Of a stretch of DNA of 64,000 bases, positions 18,121-27,806 are shown piece by piece (position 1 is the first letter of the stretch; every line of letters begins with the position of its first letter). The notes under the pieces are model-generated. The model was not told the DNA's origin and ran no database searches. It saw nothing but the letters and a program-made list of their open reading frames with translations. Source of the stretch: Larsenimonas rhizosphaerae (GTDB lineage Bacteria > Pseudomonadota > Gammaproteobacteria > Pseudomonadales > Halomonadaceae); the NCBI RefSeq assembly GCF_023700005.1, contig NZ_JAMLJK010000001.1, positions 1,471,096 through 1,535,095 on the forward strand, given 5' to 3'. Both the position numbers and the translations under genes were made by a program.

Positions 18121-18627
18121 ATGAGTAATGAGGTGGATTGGCATTACGCTCTGACGCGGTACGTCAGAGGGATGCCACACACGTATGAGGCGGGTATGAA
18201 CGTCGTGTCCGCCGGGCCATCCGGTGTCGAGATGAGACTGCCCTGGAAGGCCGATTTTCTGGGCGATGTATCCCGCCAGCTGATCCATGGTGGCGTGATT
18301 ACCATGGTCTTGGATACGGCGTGCACCGGCACCGTACTTTGTGGTCTGGGTGATCCTCCCGAAATCTGCCCGACACTGGACCTTCGTGTTGATCATTTCC
18401 GTCCCGCGGTGGCCGGCCAGGCCCTGCTGGTGCGAGCTCGTATCACGGAAATCACGGCATCGGTCGTGTTTGTGGAAGGTGAGCTGTGGCAGGAGAATGA
18501 CCAGAAGCGGGTGGCACGCGCTACGGGCTCCTTTGCCCGTCTGCCGGCCGAGGCCACGCCTGCCAATTTTGGGAGACTGCTGTGCGGACGGCCAGGTGCC
18601 GGCACGCAGGGGGTGAAACATGCCTGA
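18121..18627 (+). CDS. Hotdog-fold thioesterase, PaaI type (first of pair)
   Basis: A single hotdog domain of 168 residues. The active-site pattern HGGxxxxxxD is present as IHGGVITMVLDTA near residue 60, followed by the substrate-channel strand ICPTLDLRVDHFRPA. Enzymes of this class hydrolyse acyl-CoA thioesters. The last 8 bases overlap a second hotdog gene, suggesting that the two are made together and might form a mixed oligomer. The acyl substrate is unknown. Confidence 0.82.
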   Translation: MSNEVDWHYALTRYVRGMPHTYEAGMNVVSAGPSGVEMRLPWKADFLGDVSRQLIHGGVITMVLDTACTGTVLCGLGDPPEICPTLDLRVDHFRPAVAGQALLVRARITEITASVVFVEGELWQENDQKRVARATGSFARLPAEATPANFGRLLCGRPGAGTQGVKHA

Positions 18628-19105
18628 CACGTCCGTGGATCTCTGCTGGCTTGAGCAGTCACGTGATCGGGGCGATCCCGCTCTTGTTCTCGAGAACATG
18701 CCCTACGCCAGGGCGCTGGGCCTCGAGGTTAACGAGGATGAGCGAGGGCGCCTTTTTGTATTGCCACCACGCCGTACCAATCTGGGGAACCCCCTGCTGC
18801 CGGCCATTCATGGGGGGGTCATGGCGGCATTCATGGAGTCGGCAGCGATCATTGATCTGATGTTGTCGCTGGGCAGCCCGCGGATGCCTGCCATCATCAA
18901 TTTTTCGATCGATTATCTGCGTGCCGGTCGGTTGGAGCCGGTATATGCCCGTTGCGAGCTGGTAAGAGAAGGGCGGCGGCTGGCCAATGTGCGTGTGTGT
19001 GCCTGGCAGAAGGATGAACAGCATCCGGTAGCGACGGCCAGAATGCATATAATGCTTGCCGCGCTCGATGGTATGTCATCGACTTCTGCTGATCGAAGCG
19101 CTTGA
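18620..19105 (+). CDS. Hotdog-fold thioesterase, PaaI type (second of pair)
   Basis: This 161-residue protein is a second hotdog domain, in which the catalytic position is Glu rather than Asp (IHGGVMAAFMESAA), followed by INFSIDYLRAGR. It overlaps its neighbour by 8 bases. The two proteins are only distantly alike, so this is an old duplication or two independent family members. The stop codon of this gene lies inside the -35 element of the htpG heat-shock promoter. Confidence 0.82.
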   Translation: MPDTSVDLCWLEQSRDRGDPALVLENMPYARALGLEVNEDERGRLFVLPPRRTNLGNPLLPAIHGGVMAAFMESAAIIDLMLSLGSPRMPAIINFSIDYLRAGRLEPVYARCELVREGRRLANVRVCAWQKDEQHPVATARMHIMLAALDGMSSTSADRSA

Positions 19106-19129
19106 AAAATCACATCATGTTCCCCATCT
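19101..19129 (+). promoter_or_regulatory. Sigma-32 (heat-shock) promoter of htpG
   Basis: CTTGAAA (19101-19107), a 14-base spacer and CCCCATCT (19122-19129) match the RpoH consensus CTTGAAA-N13-15-CCCCATnT at every defined position. The -35 includes the stop codon of the preceding gene. It is 63 bases upstream of the htpG ATG. Confidence 0.93.
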
Positions 19130-19192
19130 AGCAGGTCAACTGGTGCTCGTAGCAACGAGCATGATTACCCTTGATCGAACGAGGATGGGTCA

Positions 19193-21076
19193 ATGACTAC
19201 TGCCACCGACGAACAGACTCTCGGCTTTCAAACGGAAGTGAAGCAGCTTTTGAATCTGATGATTCACTCGCTGTACTCCAACCGGGAAATCTTCCTGCGC
19301 GAGCTCGTGTCCAATGCTGCCGATGCCTGTGACAAGCTGCGTTACAAGGCATTGAACAACGATGCGCTGTATGAAAACGATTCCGAGCTGCGCATCGAAA
19401 TCGAACATGATAGTGAAAACAATACCGTGACCCTGCGTGACAACGGTATTGGCATGAATCGCGATGATGTCATCGAAAATCTGGGCACCATTGCACGCTC
19501 CGGTACGGCTGAATTTCTCAAGCAGCTCTCCGGTGAGCAGCAAAAGGACGCACGACTGATCGGTCAGTTCGGCGTCGGATTCTATTCAGCCTTTATCGTG
19601 GCTGATGAAGTCGTCGTTCGTACCCGCAAGGCCGGTGATCAGCAGGAAGCCGGTGTGGAATGGCGCTCTCGCGGTGAAGGCGAGTTCACCATTTCAACCA
19701 TCGAGCGGCCGGTACATGGCACCGAGATCGAACTTCATCTGAAGTCCGATGCAACCGAATTTGCCGATGATTATCGGTTGAAGTCACTGATTCGAAAGTA
19801 TTCCGATCATATCGACATTCCCGTTCGGATGCCGACAACCCAGGAAAGCGACGAGGGTGAAAAAACCGTTACCTGGGAAACCGTCAACGAAGCACAGGCG
19901 CTGTGGGTCAAACCCAAAAGCGAGGTGACTGATGACGAATACAAGAACTTCTACAAGCATGTGTCGCACGACTATACCGACCCGCTTGGCTGGAGCCACA
20001 ACAAGGTAGAAGGCAAGCTCGAATACACCAGTCTGCTGTACGTGCCTGGCCGTGCTCCGTTTGACCTTTATCAGCGTGATGGTGCCCGTGGTCTGAAGCT
20101 GTATGTTCAGCGTGTCTTCATCATGGATGACGCCGAGCAGTTCCTGCCGCTGTACCTGCGCTTTATCAAGGGGGTAGTCGATTCCAACGATCTATCCCTT
20201 AACGTATCCCGCGAGATTCTCCAGCAGGATCCCAAGGTAGAGTCGATCAAGTCAGCCTTGACCAAGCGTTCCCTGGACATGCTGAAAAAGCTGTCGAAGG
20301 ATCCCGAGGCCTATCAAACCTTCTGGACCCAGTTCGGTTCGGTGCTGAAGGAAGGCCCGGGTGAGGATTACGCCAATCGCGAAAAGATTGCCGGTCTGTT
20401 GCGTTTTGCCTCGACCCATTCCGACAGCGCGCAGCAGGATCAGTCCCTCGAGGATTACATCGGGCGCATGAAGGAAGGTCAGCAGAAGATCTATTACCTG
20501 GTGGCCGATGGCTACAATGCTGCCAGCCACTCTCCGCACCTTGAAATCTTCCGCAAGAAGGGCGTGGAAGTGCTTCTACTGTCCGACCGGGTTGATGAAT
20601 GGCTGATGAGCCATCTGACCGAATACGATGGTCGTCAGTTTGCCGACATTGCCAAGGGTGATCTTGATCTTGGCGATGTTGAAGACGAAGAAGAGAAACA
20701 GGCGCAGGAAGAGAGTGCGAAAGCGAAGGAAGGTCTGGTCGGTCGTCTTCAGGGGGCTCTGGAAGAGCGCGTTCAGTCCGTCCGCGTGACTCATCGTCTG
20801 ACCGATTCTCCGGCATGTGTCGTACTGCCTGAAAACGAAATGGGCTATCAGATGCGTCGGATGATGGAAGCGGCCGGTCAACCACTGCCGGACGTCAAGC
20901 CCATCCTTGAAATCAATCCGAATCACGTACTGGTCAATCGCCTGGATGGCCAGAACGATGAGCATTTCAATGACATGGCGGTAGTGTTGCTGGATCAGGC
21001 AATTCTGGCCGAGGGTGGCCAGCTGGATGACCCGGCTGCCTATGTCAAACGGCTCAACAAGCTGCTGGCGCTGTAA
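19193..21076 (+). CDS. htpG: Molecular chaperone HtpG (Hsp90)
   Basis: The bacterial Hsp90, an ATP-dependent cytosolic chaperone acting with DnaK. The 627-residue product is full length. The N-terminal GHKL ATPase shows [14 protein letters not shown] (with the Glu-Asn pair), [14 protein letters not shown] and GQFGVGFYS; the middle domain follows, with NVSREILQQ, and the C-terminal dimerisation domain contains [10 protein letters not shown]. The ATG follows GAGGATGGG. A heat-shock promoter lies upstream and a strong terminator downstream, so it is a single-gene unit. Confidence 0.98.
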   Translation: MTTATDEQTLGFQTEVKQLLNLMIHSLYSNREIFLRELVSNAADACDKLRYKALNNDALYENDSELRIEIEHDSENNTVTLRDNGIGMNRDDVIENLGTIARSGTAEFLKQLSGEQQKDARLIGQFGVGFYSAFIVADEVVVRTRKAGDQQEAGVEWRSRGEGEFTISTIERPVHGTEIELHLKSDATEFADDYRLKSLIRKYSDHIDIPVRMPTTQESDEGEKTVTWETVNEAQALWVKPKSEVTDDEYKNFYKHVSHDYTDPLGWSHNKVEGKLEYTSLLYVPGRAPFDLYQRDGARGLKLYVQRVFIMDDAEQFLPLYLRFIKGVVDSNDLSLNVSREILQQDPKVESIKSALTKRSLDMLKKLSKDPEAYQTFWTQFGSVLKEGPGEDYANREKIAGLLRFASTHSDSAQQDQSLEDYIGRMKEGQQKIYYLVADGYNAASHSPHLEIFRKKGVEVLLLSDRVDEWLMSHLTEYDGRQFADIAKGDLDLGDVEDEEEKQAQEESAKAKEGLVGRLQGALEERVQSVRVTHRLTDSPACVVLPENEMGYQMRRMMEAAGQPLPDVKPILEINPNHVLVNRLDGQNDEHFNDMAVVLLDQAILAEGGQLDDPAAYVKRLNKLLAL

Positions 21077-21093
21077 GCGTTTCATGGCGAGTT

Positions 21094-21121
21094 CAAGGGC
21101 CCGCATCATGCGGGCCCTTTC
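21094..21121 (+). terminator. Rho-independent terminator of htpG
   Basis: The stem AAGGGCCCGCAT / ATGCGGGCCCTT is nearly perfect and ends in TTTC, 18 bases after the htpG stop. The T-run is short but the stem is very stable. Confidence 0.82.
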
Positions 21122-21352
21122 ATGTCTGACATCGGTGGCGATTGTGTCGCCGGGCCTGCATCTTTTGATTGATACACATCCGGGCGCCGTGGCGACGACC
21201 GTTGACAGCTCTGAGTGTTTCCTGAAATTGCCGCACATGGCCTGACAGGGTCAGACCATATACTCCCTTCGGCATGATTTTAAGATAGATCACACGTTCA
21301 ACGGCATCGAAATGCTGTTAAAATCGCGATCCCTCTCAAGTGGTATGTTGTT

Positions 21353-22102
21353 ATGTGGAAGGCATGTGTTGCACTCATCATGGCGGCAGTGTGTACGTTG
21401 CCACTGGCGCCGGCGCAGGCAGATGCCTTTACTGAATCCGGTACAATCGATATGCCGGATCTGCGTCAGTACCCTGCAGGACCACGCCGCAAGGCGGCAT
21501 TTTTCAATCTGCTGATCCCGATCATTCAGACTGCCAATCAACGCATTGCGGATGATCGCCAGTGGCTGATGTCGGCGCGAACGCATCATCTTTCAAGCAT
21601 TAACGATCAGATCCGGCTGGTGAGTCTGTGTGAGTCCTACAAGGTGGCATGCGATGGCAGGGGCGCTCCTCCCTGGGACAGGCTGCTCGAGCGTGTGAAT
21701 ACCGTGCCCATGCCGCTGGTGCTGATTCAAGCCGTGGAAGAGTCGGGCTGGGGCACATCACGCCTGGCACGAGATGGCAATAACCTCTTTGGCCTGCGCT
21801 GTTTCGGCGCCGAGTGTGGCATGGCGCAGCGCGGTACTTCCCGTCGGTTCCAGCGCTTCGAGAGTATTCAGGCAAGCGTTGATGCCTACCTCAATAACCT
21901 CAATACCCACCGGGCCTATCATTCCATGAGAGTGCGCCGGGCGACGCTCGTACAGGCTGGGCATTCGGTCAGGGCCGAGGCATTGATTCCGACGCTGCAT
22001 CGGTATTCCACGCGAGGCAGTACCTATCTCGGTGCACTACGCTCCCTGCTGGGCGATAACGCGGCATTGATCAAGCGTATAAGGGATGATCAAACCGCCT
22101 GA
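21353..22102 (+). CDS. Bax-like secreted glucosaminidase
   Basis: The 249-residue product has a signal peptide ending near APAQA and a glucosaminidase-type (GH73-like) domain: QAVEESGWGTSRLARDGNNLFGLRC includes the catalytic Glu and the conserved G.NLFG. It resembles the E. coli Bax protein, presumed to cut peptidoglycan N-acetylglucosaminyl bonds in the periplasm. The last 13 bases overlap the 3' end of the histidine kinase gene on the opposite strand. The 250-base space upstream of it holds no gene that I can see. Confidence 0.82.
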   Translation: MWKACVALIMAAVCTLPLAPAQADAFTESGTIDMPDLRQYPAGPRRKAAFFNLLIPIIQTANQRIADDRQWLMSARTHHLSSINDQIRLVSLCESYKVACDGRGAPPWDRLLERVNTVPMPLVLIQAVEESGWGTSRLARDGNNLFGLRCFGAECGMAQRGTSRRFQRFESIQASVDAYLNNLNTHRAYHSMRVRRATLVQAGHSVRAEALIPTLHRYSTRGSTYLGALRSLLGDNAALIKRIRDDQTA

Positions 22103-23532
22103 GGATCGGGTGTCTCAGGAGCGGTCAGTGGCCAGGCCATTCTGGCACACAGGCCGCCTTCTTCCCGGTTGAAAAACGACAGCTCAGCCCCTTGCTGTCT
22201 TGCCAGCGTACTGACAATGGAAAGGCCCAGCCCGCTGCCGGACATATGCTGGTGGTTTTGTCTAAAAAAGCGCTCGGTCATTTTGGACAGCACGTCCTCT
22301 GGCACACCCGGACCTTCATCCAGTACATCAAGAATGGCGTGAGAGGTAGTGTGGTGAAGTGACAGGGTCACTGTCGTGCCGGGAGGGCTGTAGCGCAGGG
22401 CATTATCCAGCAGATTACGGATCAGCACGCCGATTTCGGTCGCGTTTCCGACCACTTCGATCCGCTGTTCGCCATCAATCACCAGCTGCTGCTGACGCGA
22501 GTCTGCCCAGGGCCACAGTTCCCCGGCCAGCTGGGCGGCCAGCGGATACAGGTTGATGCGTTCCTGACGCTGTGCGGCAGTATGTTCAAGCCGTGCCAGG
22601 GTCAGCAGCTGTTCTACCACTCGCTGCAGCCTTTCGATGCCCTGATAGGCCTTGCTCAGCGACTGCCTGGCTTCAGGGTCGGCGACCCGGGCGTTGTCGA
22701 GGTGAATCTTGACGCTGGCCAGCGGCGTCCGAAGTTCATGAGCAGCGTCCGAGGTGAAGCGTCGCTCCCGCTCGAGCGTGGTATGCAGGTGGCTCATGAA
22801 CGTGTTGAGCGCTTCCCTGAGCGGTTCAAGTTCCAGAGGTACCTGCTCGGTGATCGGATCAAGTGCCTTGTGATGGCGGCGGCTGACCTGGCGTGACAGC
22901 CGTTCCAGTGGCTGCAGGCCGCGCAGGACCAGCATGCCGATCAACAGGGCCAGCAGCGGAATGGCAATGACGTAGGGCAGTGTATTGCTCAGTGCAATCT
23001 TGCGAGCCAGTTCCCGCTCGAATTTCTTGCGAAGTCCGATGGAAATCCAGCCCTCATCGTCGGGCAGGGGCATGCTGAAGACGCGCCATGACTGCCCGTC
23101 GTATTCCTGCCACCGATATCCGCTTTCGGTCGGTGCCGGAAAGGGCCCGTTGTCATGCCACTCGCCATCCAGCACGCGTGGGTGTCCGGCACTGTTCCAG
23201 AAACCTATCGAGATCATCCGCTCTTCATCGTAATAGCGGACTGCCTGTGCTTCCGCAGTCGGGTCAACCGGTGTCAATTGACCATCGGCCGTGTAATAAC
23301 GGGCCGGATGCTTGGGTTGATTCAACTGCCGGGCGATGCGCCGGTAATCCAGATTGTCCATCCTGCCCTGGTGCAGCCCCGAGACAATCCGGCTGAACTT
23401 TGCCAGTTCGGCATCGAACATCTCATCCATCTCATGCTGGCTGGTGAAATAGGCTGCCGTGATGGCCAGCCCGGCACCGGTCAGCAGTGTCAGGGTAATG
23501 GTGCGGTGCAGATAGCGCTTGATGGACTTCAT
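22090..23532 (-). CDS. Two-component sensor histidine kinase, PmrB/QseC type
   Basis: The 480-residue inner-membrane kinase has a first membrane segment at residues 11-30, a periplasmic domain of about 150 residues, a second segment near 186-204, a HAMP linker, a HisKA domain with the phospho-acceptor His265 in AHELRTPLAS, and an HATPase domain with NLLDNALRYSP, DEGPGV and GSGLGLSIV. The paired regulator is 17 bases upstream and belongs to the same transcript. Members sense metals, pH, antimicrobial peptides or catechol-like signals; the actual ligand is unknown. Confidence 0.88.
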   Translation of the reverse strand: MKSIKRYLHRTITLTLLTGAGLAITAAYFTSQHEMDEMFDAELAKFSRIVSGLHQGRMDNLDYRRIARQLNQPKHPARYYTADGQLTPVDPTAEAQAVRYYDEERMISIGFWNSAGHPRVLDGEWHDNGPFPAPTESGYRWQEYDGQSWRVFSMPLPDDEGWISIGLRKKFERELARKIALSNTLPYVIAIPLLALLIGMLVLRGLQPLERLSRQVSRRHHKALDPITEQVPLELEPLREALNTFMSHLHTTLERERRFTSDAAHELRTPLASVKIHLDNARVADPEARQSLSKAYQGIERLQRVVEQLLTLARLEHTAAQRQERINLYPLAAQLAGELWPWADSRQQQLVIDGEQRIEVVGNATEIGVLIRNLLDNALRYSPPGTTVTLSLHHTTSHAILDVLDEGPGVPEDVLSKMTERFFRQNHQHMSGSGLGLSIVSTLARQQGAELSFFNREEGGLCARMAWPLTAPETPDPQAV

Positions 23533-23549
23533 GGTGTATTCCGGTCGCG

Positions 23550-24218
23550 TCAGGCAGTAATCAACTGGTCATTGAGACGGTAGCCGATACCGCGCAGCGT
23601 CAGAATCAGTTCGGGAGCCAGCTTTTTTCTCAGGTGATGAATGTGGACTTCGAGCGCGTTGGACTCGATATCGTCCTGCCAGCCATACAGGACATTTTCA
23701 AGCTGAGGCCGAGTCAGAACCTGGCCCGGATGATTGGCCAGCTCACGCAGCAGGGCATATTCCCGCCGGCTCAGTGAGACCGGACGCTGCTGCCAGGTCA
23801 CCTCATGGCGTGCCTCATCAATGGCCAGCGCGCCCAGTTCGATGACCTGGCGTGCCCGGCCGCTGGCCCGACGGATGACAACGCGCAGTCTGGCCAGCAG
23901 TTCATCGAGCTCGAAGGGTTTGAGAACATAGTCATCGGCCCCGGCATCCAGCCCTGCAACACGCTCATCGACATGATCGCGTGCGGTCAGAATCAATACC
24001 GGAAGATTTGCTCGGCGACGCAGACGTGTCAGTACTTCCATGCCATCCATGCCGGGCAATCCCAGATCCAGAATCACGGCACTGAATTCGTTGCAGCGCA
24101 GTGCGTCGTCAGCCTGTCGACCGTCGGTCAGCCAGTCGACCATGTAGCCCTCGCGCACAAGTGCGGTGCGAACGCCATCTCCGAGCAGTGGATCGTCTTC
24201 TACCAGTAGTACACGCAT
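23550..24218 (-). CDS. OmpR-family response regulator, PmrA/QseB type
   Basis: The 222-residue product has a receiver domain (phospho-acceptor Asp51 in VILDLGLPGMDG; Lys in VLKPF) and a winged-helix output domain (SRREYALLREL; ESNALEVHIHHLRKKL). The second segment is typical of the PmrA/QseB/TctD branch. I chose the ATG at 24218 (MRVLLVEDDP); an ATG 30 bases upstream would add a tail unlike the family. A candidate PmrA/QseB-type direct repeat lies about 50 bases upstream, suggesting autoregulation. Confidence 0.9.
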   Translation of the reverse strand: MRVLLVEDDPLLGDGVRTALVREGYMVDWLTDGRQADDALRCNEFSAVILDLGLPGMDGMEVLTRLRRRANLPVLILTARDHVDERVAGLDAGADDYVLKPFELDELLARLRVVIRRASGRARQVIELGALAIDEARHEVTWQQRPVSLSRREYALLRELANHPGQVLTRPQLENVLYGWQDDIESNALEVHIHHLRKKLAPELILTLRGIGYRLNDQLITA

Positions 24219-24266
24219 CGCATGAGTCCTGTAGCCTGTCTGAAACACGCACTGTGCCCTTCGTGC

Positions 24267-24283
24267 CTTAACGTTACATTAAA
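24267..24283 (-). promoter_or_regulatory. Candidate PmrA/QseB-type regulator box
   Basis: Read on the minus strand, TTTAAT-N5-GTTAAG fits the PmrA box YTTAAK-N5-YTTAAK at 11 of 12 defined positions. It lies 49-65 bases upstream of the response regulator start, in the region shared with divergent selO. The match is by eye. Confidence 0.55.
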
Positions 24284-24396
24284 CCAGCAGAGCGGGCTCG
24301 TGTCGCCGGTTCGGTTCGCACCTGCATGTGCTGATTCGGCGGATGACCGGATCAATGTCATACTGATGGCCTGTTTACCTGACACTCTGGAGTCGT

Positions 24397-25857
24397 ATGT
24401 TCAGCCAGCTTGTTTTCGACAATGCCTATACGCGTTTGCCGGACACCTTCTATGTTCGTCAGATGCCGGTGCCGCGCGCCGGAACACGGATTCTGGATGT
24501 CAGCCCTGCCTGTGCCGAACTTCTGGGGCTGTCCGGGCTGAAGACCGATGACCCGGAGCTGCTTGGCGTCATGTCCGGCCAGTCCCTGCCGGCCGGGGCT
24601 GACCCTCTGGCGCAGAAGTACACCGGCCACCAGTTTGGCTCCTATAATCCGGCGCTGGGCGATGGGCGCGGGTTGCTACTGGGCGAGGTTGTTACGCCAT
24701 CAGGAAGCATGGATCTTCACCTCAAGGGGGCCGGCCAGACTCCCTTTTCACGGTTTGGTGACGGCAATGCAGTCCTGCGTTCCAGCCTGAGGGAGTATCT
24801 GGCCAGTGAGGCCATGGCCGGGCTTGGTATTCCTACTACACGAGCCCTGGCCGTGGCAGTCAATGATGAACATGTCAGGCGTGAGCGCGTAGAGCCCGGT
24901 GCCACGCTGCTTCGCGTGGCCGAGAGCCATGTGCGGTTCGGCCATTTTGAATGGCTGGGATTCAGTGGTCGAACCGAAGAACTTCAGGCCCTGATTGATC
25001 ATGTGATTGCGCGTCACCGGCCACATCTGGCGGGGGTAGAGGCGCCCGGCGCCGCCCTGTTTGACGATATCGTTCAGCGCACGGCGCAGCTGGTGGCCGA
25101 CTGGCAGGCGTACGGATTTGTTCACGCTGTCATGAATACCGACAATATGTCCGCCCTGGGACTGACGCTGGATTATGGCCCCTATACGTTTCTGGATGCC
25201 TATATTCCCGACCGTGTTCCCAATCTGACGGACAGTAGCGGGCGTTATGCCTTTAATCAGCAGCCGGGGGTTGCGCTCTGGAACCTGGTGCGCCTGGCGC
25301 AGTCACTGGTGTCCTGTGCGCCTCAGGAGCAGCTTGAGGCCTCGCTGCAACGCTATGAAGCGGTACTTCAGGCACGATTCGCAGAGCGTATGCGGGCACG
25401 CTTTGGTTTGACTGGTATCGATGCAGGTGACAGTCAGCTGTGTCAGGACTGGTTGACGCTGCTGGCCGATCATCAGGCAGATTATCACCTGAGTTTTCGT
25501 GCCCTGTGTGACTATGATGGCAGCTCTGAGTCTCGTCAGGCGGTGGCACAGGTAGTGGCCGCCCCGGAGTCGGTGGTATCAGACTGGTTGGATGCCTATG
25601 ATCATCGCCTGTCACTGGAAACCCGTACACAGGAAGAGCGTCATACGGCAATGCGCAGCTGTAATCCCTGCAATGTATTACGCTTGCATCATATACAGGC
25701 AGTCATCGACGCAGCCACTGACGGTGATACGCGTCTGCTGAGTGAGTATCGTGCCTGCCTGCAGGCCCCCTTTACTCCCATGAGCGGCGGGCTGCGTGAC
25801 TGGCAGGCACCGCCTGCGCCGGGCAGTGTATCGGTGGCCATGTCCTGCTCCTCCTGA
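24397..25857 (+). CDS. selO: Protein adenylyltransferase SelO (YdiU)
   Basis: SelO is a pseudokinase-fold enzyme that transfers AMP from ATP to Ser, Thr or Tyr of target proteins, linked to oxidative stress. The 486-residue product has [38 protein letters not shown] and [20 protein letters not shown] (active-site Asn and Asp). It ends in SCSS; in eukaryotic SelO the corresponding position is selenocysteine, and here it is an ordinary Cys codon. It is transcribed divergently from the two-component pair. Confidence 0.93.
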   Translation: MFSQLVFDNAYTRLPDTFYVRQMPVPRAGTRILDVSPACAELLGLSGLKTDDPELLGVMSGQSLPAGADPLAQKYTGHQFGSYNPALGDGRGLLLGEVVTPSGSMDLHLKGAGQTPFSRFGDGNAVLRSSLREYLASEAMAGLGIPTTRALAVAVNDEHVRRERVEPGATLLRVAESHVRFGHFEWLGFSGRTEELQALIDHVIARHRPHLAGVEAPGAALFDDIVQRTAQLVADWQAYGFVHAVMNTDNMSALGLTLDYGPYTFLDAYIPDRVPNLTDSSGRYAFNQQPGVALWNLVRLAQSLVSCAPQEQLEASLQRYEAVLQARFAERMRARFGLTGIDAGDSQLCQDWLTLLADHQADYHLSFRALCDYDGSSESRQAVAQVVAAPESVVSDWLDAYDHRLSLETRTQEERHTAMRSCNPCNVLRLHHIQAVIDAATDGDTRLLSEYRACLQAPFTPMSGGLRDWQAPPAPGSVSVAMSCSS

Positions 25858-25897
25858 TGGGGCTGACCGGATTTTTTGCAAAGGTATCAACAGCCTA

Positions 25898-26998
25898 ATG
25901 ACTGACATGAATGAAGAGGGTCGCCCGGCGCCAGGCAGGATTGCCGTGCTGGGCGGCGGAAGTTTTGGCACGGCGCTGGCCAGCATTGCTGCGACCAAGG
26001 GTGCCCGCGTGCGCCAGTGGATGCGTGATGCAGCCCTGGCTGATGAGATTACCGCTCGTCATCACAATTCACGGTACCTGCCGGATATTGAGCTGCACGA
26101 GTCCCTGCGGGCCTCGACCTGCATGCAATGGGTGCTGGAAGATGCCGAGCTGGTGTTGATCGCCATACCCTCGGGGCATTTTCGCACGGTGGTGCGCCAG
26201 GCTCGCCCGTGGCTGAAGGCTGATCAGGTATTGCTCAGCACTACCAAGGGGATCGAGGAGAGTACCTTTTCCCTGATGAGCGAGATCCTCGTCGAGGAAA
26301 CGCCCAGTCGGCATATCGGGGTGCTGTCCGGTCCCAACCTGGCTTCCGAACTGGCTGCCAGGCATGTGACGGCTACTGTAGTGGCCAGTGATGATGGGTA
26401 TACACGCGCTGCTGCGCAGGCCAGTCTGAGTTGCGACTACTTTCGCGTCTATGCCAGCAATGACCGATATGGCGCAGAGCTGGGTGGAGCACTCAAGAAT
26501 ATCTATGCCATTGGCGTCGGTATGGCGGCCGCCATGGGTATGGGCGCCAATACCAAGAGTATGCTGATTACACGTGCACTAGCGGAAATGAGCCGGTTTG
26601 CCGTCAACCTGGGGGCCAGCCCGCTGACCTTTCTGGGCCTTGCCGGCGTCGGTGACCTGATCGTGACCTGCTCGAGCGAACTGTCGCGCAACTATCGGAT
26701 CGGCTTTGCCGTGGGGCAGGGTGTGGCGCTTGAAGATGCCGTAGCCTCGCTGGGTCAGGTGGCCGAGGGGGTCAATACCGTGCGTCTCGTGCATGAGCGT
26801 GCCGAGCGTGAGGGGATTTACATGCCGCTGGCCAGCGGGCTTTATCATGTGCTGTTCAATGGGGTGCCACCTTCGGAAATGGGGCTTTCCCTGATGCGCA
26901 GCGAGCATAGCAGTGACGTTGAATTTACATTGTCCCGGCAGGATGCACAGCGGGACCATCATACGTTGTCCAAAACCAATCAGGAGTCTCGCTCATGA
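25898..26998 (+). CDS. gpsA: Glycerol-3-phosphate dehydrogenase [NAD(P)+]
   Basis: GpsA reduces dihydroxyacetone phosphate to sn-glycerol 3-phosphate, the backbone for phospholipids. The product is 366 residues from the ATG at 25898; a second ATG at 25907 is possible, and upstream starts would lie within selO. It has the Rossmann motif GGGSFGTAL, the STTKGIE segment, [10 protein letters not shown] and the catalytic lysine in [13 protein letters not shown]. It begins a run gpsA-sixA-monooxygenase with overlapping junctions. Confidence 0.95.
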   Translation: MTDMNEEGRPAPGRIAVLGGGSFGTALASIAATKGARVRQWMRDAALADEITARHHNSRYLPDIELHESLRASTCMQWVLEDAELVLIAIPSGHFRTVVRQARPWLKADQVLLSTTKGIEESTFSLMSEILVEETPSRHIGVLSGPNLASELAARHVTATVVASDDGYTRAAAQASLSCDYFRVYASNDRYGAELGGALKNIYAIGVGMAAAMGMGANTKSMLITRALAEMSRFAVNLGASPLTFLGLAGVGDLIVTCSSELSRNYRIGFAVGQGVALEDAVASLGQVAEGVNTVRLVHERAEREGIYMPLASGLYHVLFNGVPPSEMGLSLMRSEHSSDVEFTLSRQDAQRDHHTLSKTNQESRS

Positions 26999-27492
26999 AA
27001 CTGTTTGTCATGCGTCACGGTGAAGCCGCGTCGGGTACGCCGGATGCGTCCCGCCCGCTGGAACCGCTGGGCGAAGAAGAAGCACATCGAACAGCACAGT
27101 GGCTGAAACATTATTTGAGCGACGACGAGATGGCGGAGCTCAACATCATTGCCAGCCCCTACAAGCGTGCCCGTCAGACCGCCGATATCGTGGCGCGTAC
27201 GCTTGGGCTGTCGTCCAGTCTGGCATTGCCCCTGATCACGCCGGATGCACCAGCCGAGTCAGCCATTGACTGGCTGGCCGAGCATGCCTCCGACGGCAGC
27301 CCGTGGCTGCTGGTCAGTCATATGCCGCTGGTGGCCGATCTGGTGGGGCGTCTGGTGGATGGTGGTCCCCATGCCAGACTACCGCTGGGTACGGCAGATA
27401 TCGTGGCTCTTGAATCCGAGGTATGGGCAGCCGGGTGTGCCACGCTCAGGGTTCATCAATCACCGAATCAGATTGAGAGGCCGGATCATTAA
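26995..27492 (+). CDS. sixA: Phosphohistidine phosphatase SixA
   Basis: A small histidine phosphatase of 165 residues. The catalytic RHG triad is at the N-terminus ([11 protein letters not shown]), the second arginine is in [10 protein letters not shown], and the later histidine is in LLVSHMPLV. In E. coli SixA dephosphorylates phosphohistidine proteins, including the nitrogen phosphotransferase system. It overlaps gpsA by ATGA and the next gene by one base (TAATG); gpsA-sixA adjacency is common in gammaproteobacteria. Confidence 0.9.
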   Translation: MKLFVMRHGEAASGTPDASRPLEPLGEEEAHRTAQWLKHYLSDDEMAELNIIASPYKRARQTADIVARTLGLSSSLALPLITPDAPAESAIDWLAEHASDGSPWLLVSHMPLVADLVGRLVDGGPHARLPLGTADIVALESEVWAAGCATLRVHQSPNQIERPDH

Positions 27493-27806
27493 TGAGTTAT
27501 ATCGTTACCAATCGCGTACCGGTCAAGGCAGCGTGGCACGAGGAGTTTGAGCGTCGGTTTCGCGCCCGGGCCGGCCAGATTGATGCCCAGCCCGGATTTG
27601 TGAGGATGCGTATCCTGCGTCCAGCCGAAGAATCAACGCCATGGGTGGTCGAAACCGAATGGGAAAATGAATCGGCGTTCCGGCAATGGGTCGGCAGCGA
27701 TGATTTTCGCAAGGCCCACGCCGATCCGATGCCGAAAGAGGCGTTCGGTGACGGCGGAGGCCTTGAGCAGTTCGATGTGGTCATCGACTCCGATCACTCA
27801 GAGTAA
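27492..27806 (+). CDS. Antibiotic biosynthesis monooxygenase-domain protein (haem-degrading-like)
   Basis: The 104-residue product is a single ABM (ferredoxin-like) domain. The pattern N.VPV....EEFERRFRARAG, PGF.RMRILRP and W..SDDFRKAH is that of the IsdG/HmoA-like branch, where the Asn and His contact haem. It may degrade haem or act on a quinone-like compound; the sequence alone does not decide. The start overlaps the sixA stop and its 3' end overlaps the AEC permease gene on the other strand by 9 bases. Confidence 0.75.
   Translation: MSYIVTNRVPVKAAWHEEFERRFRARAGQIDAQPGFVRMRILRPAEESTPWVVETEWENESAFRQWVGSDDFRKAHADPMPKEAFGDGGGLEQFDVVIDSDHSE

Noticed and set aside
21123-21352. Possible small gene between htpG and the Bax-like gene
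   Set aside because: The frame there is an extension of one overlapping htpG out of frame and lacks a ribosome site or any recognisable sequence.
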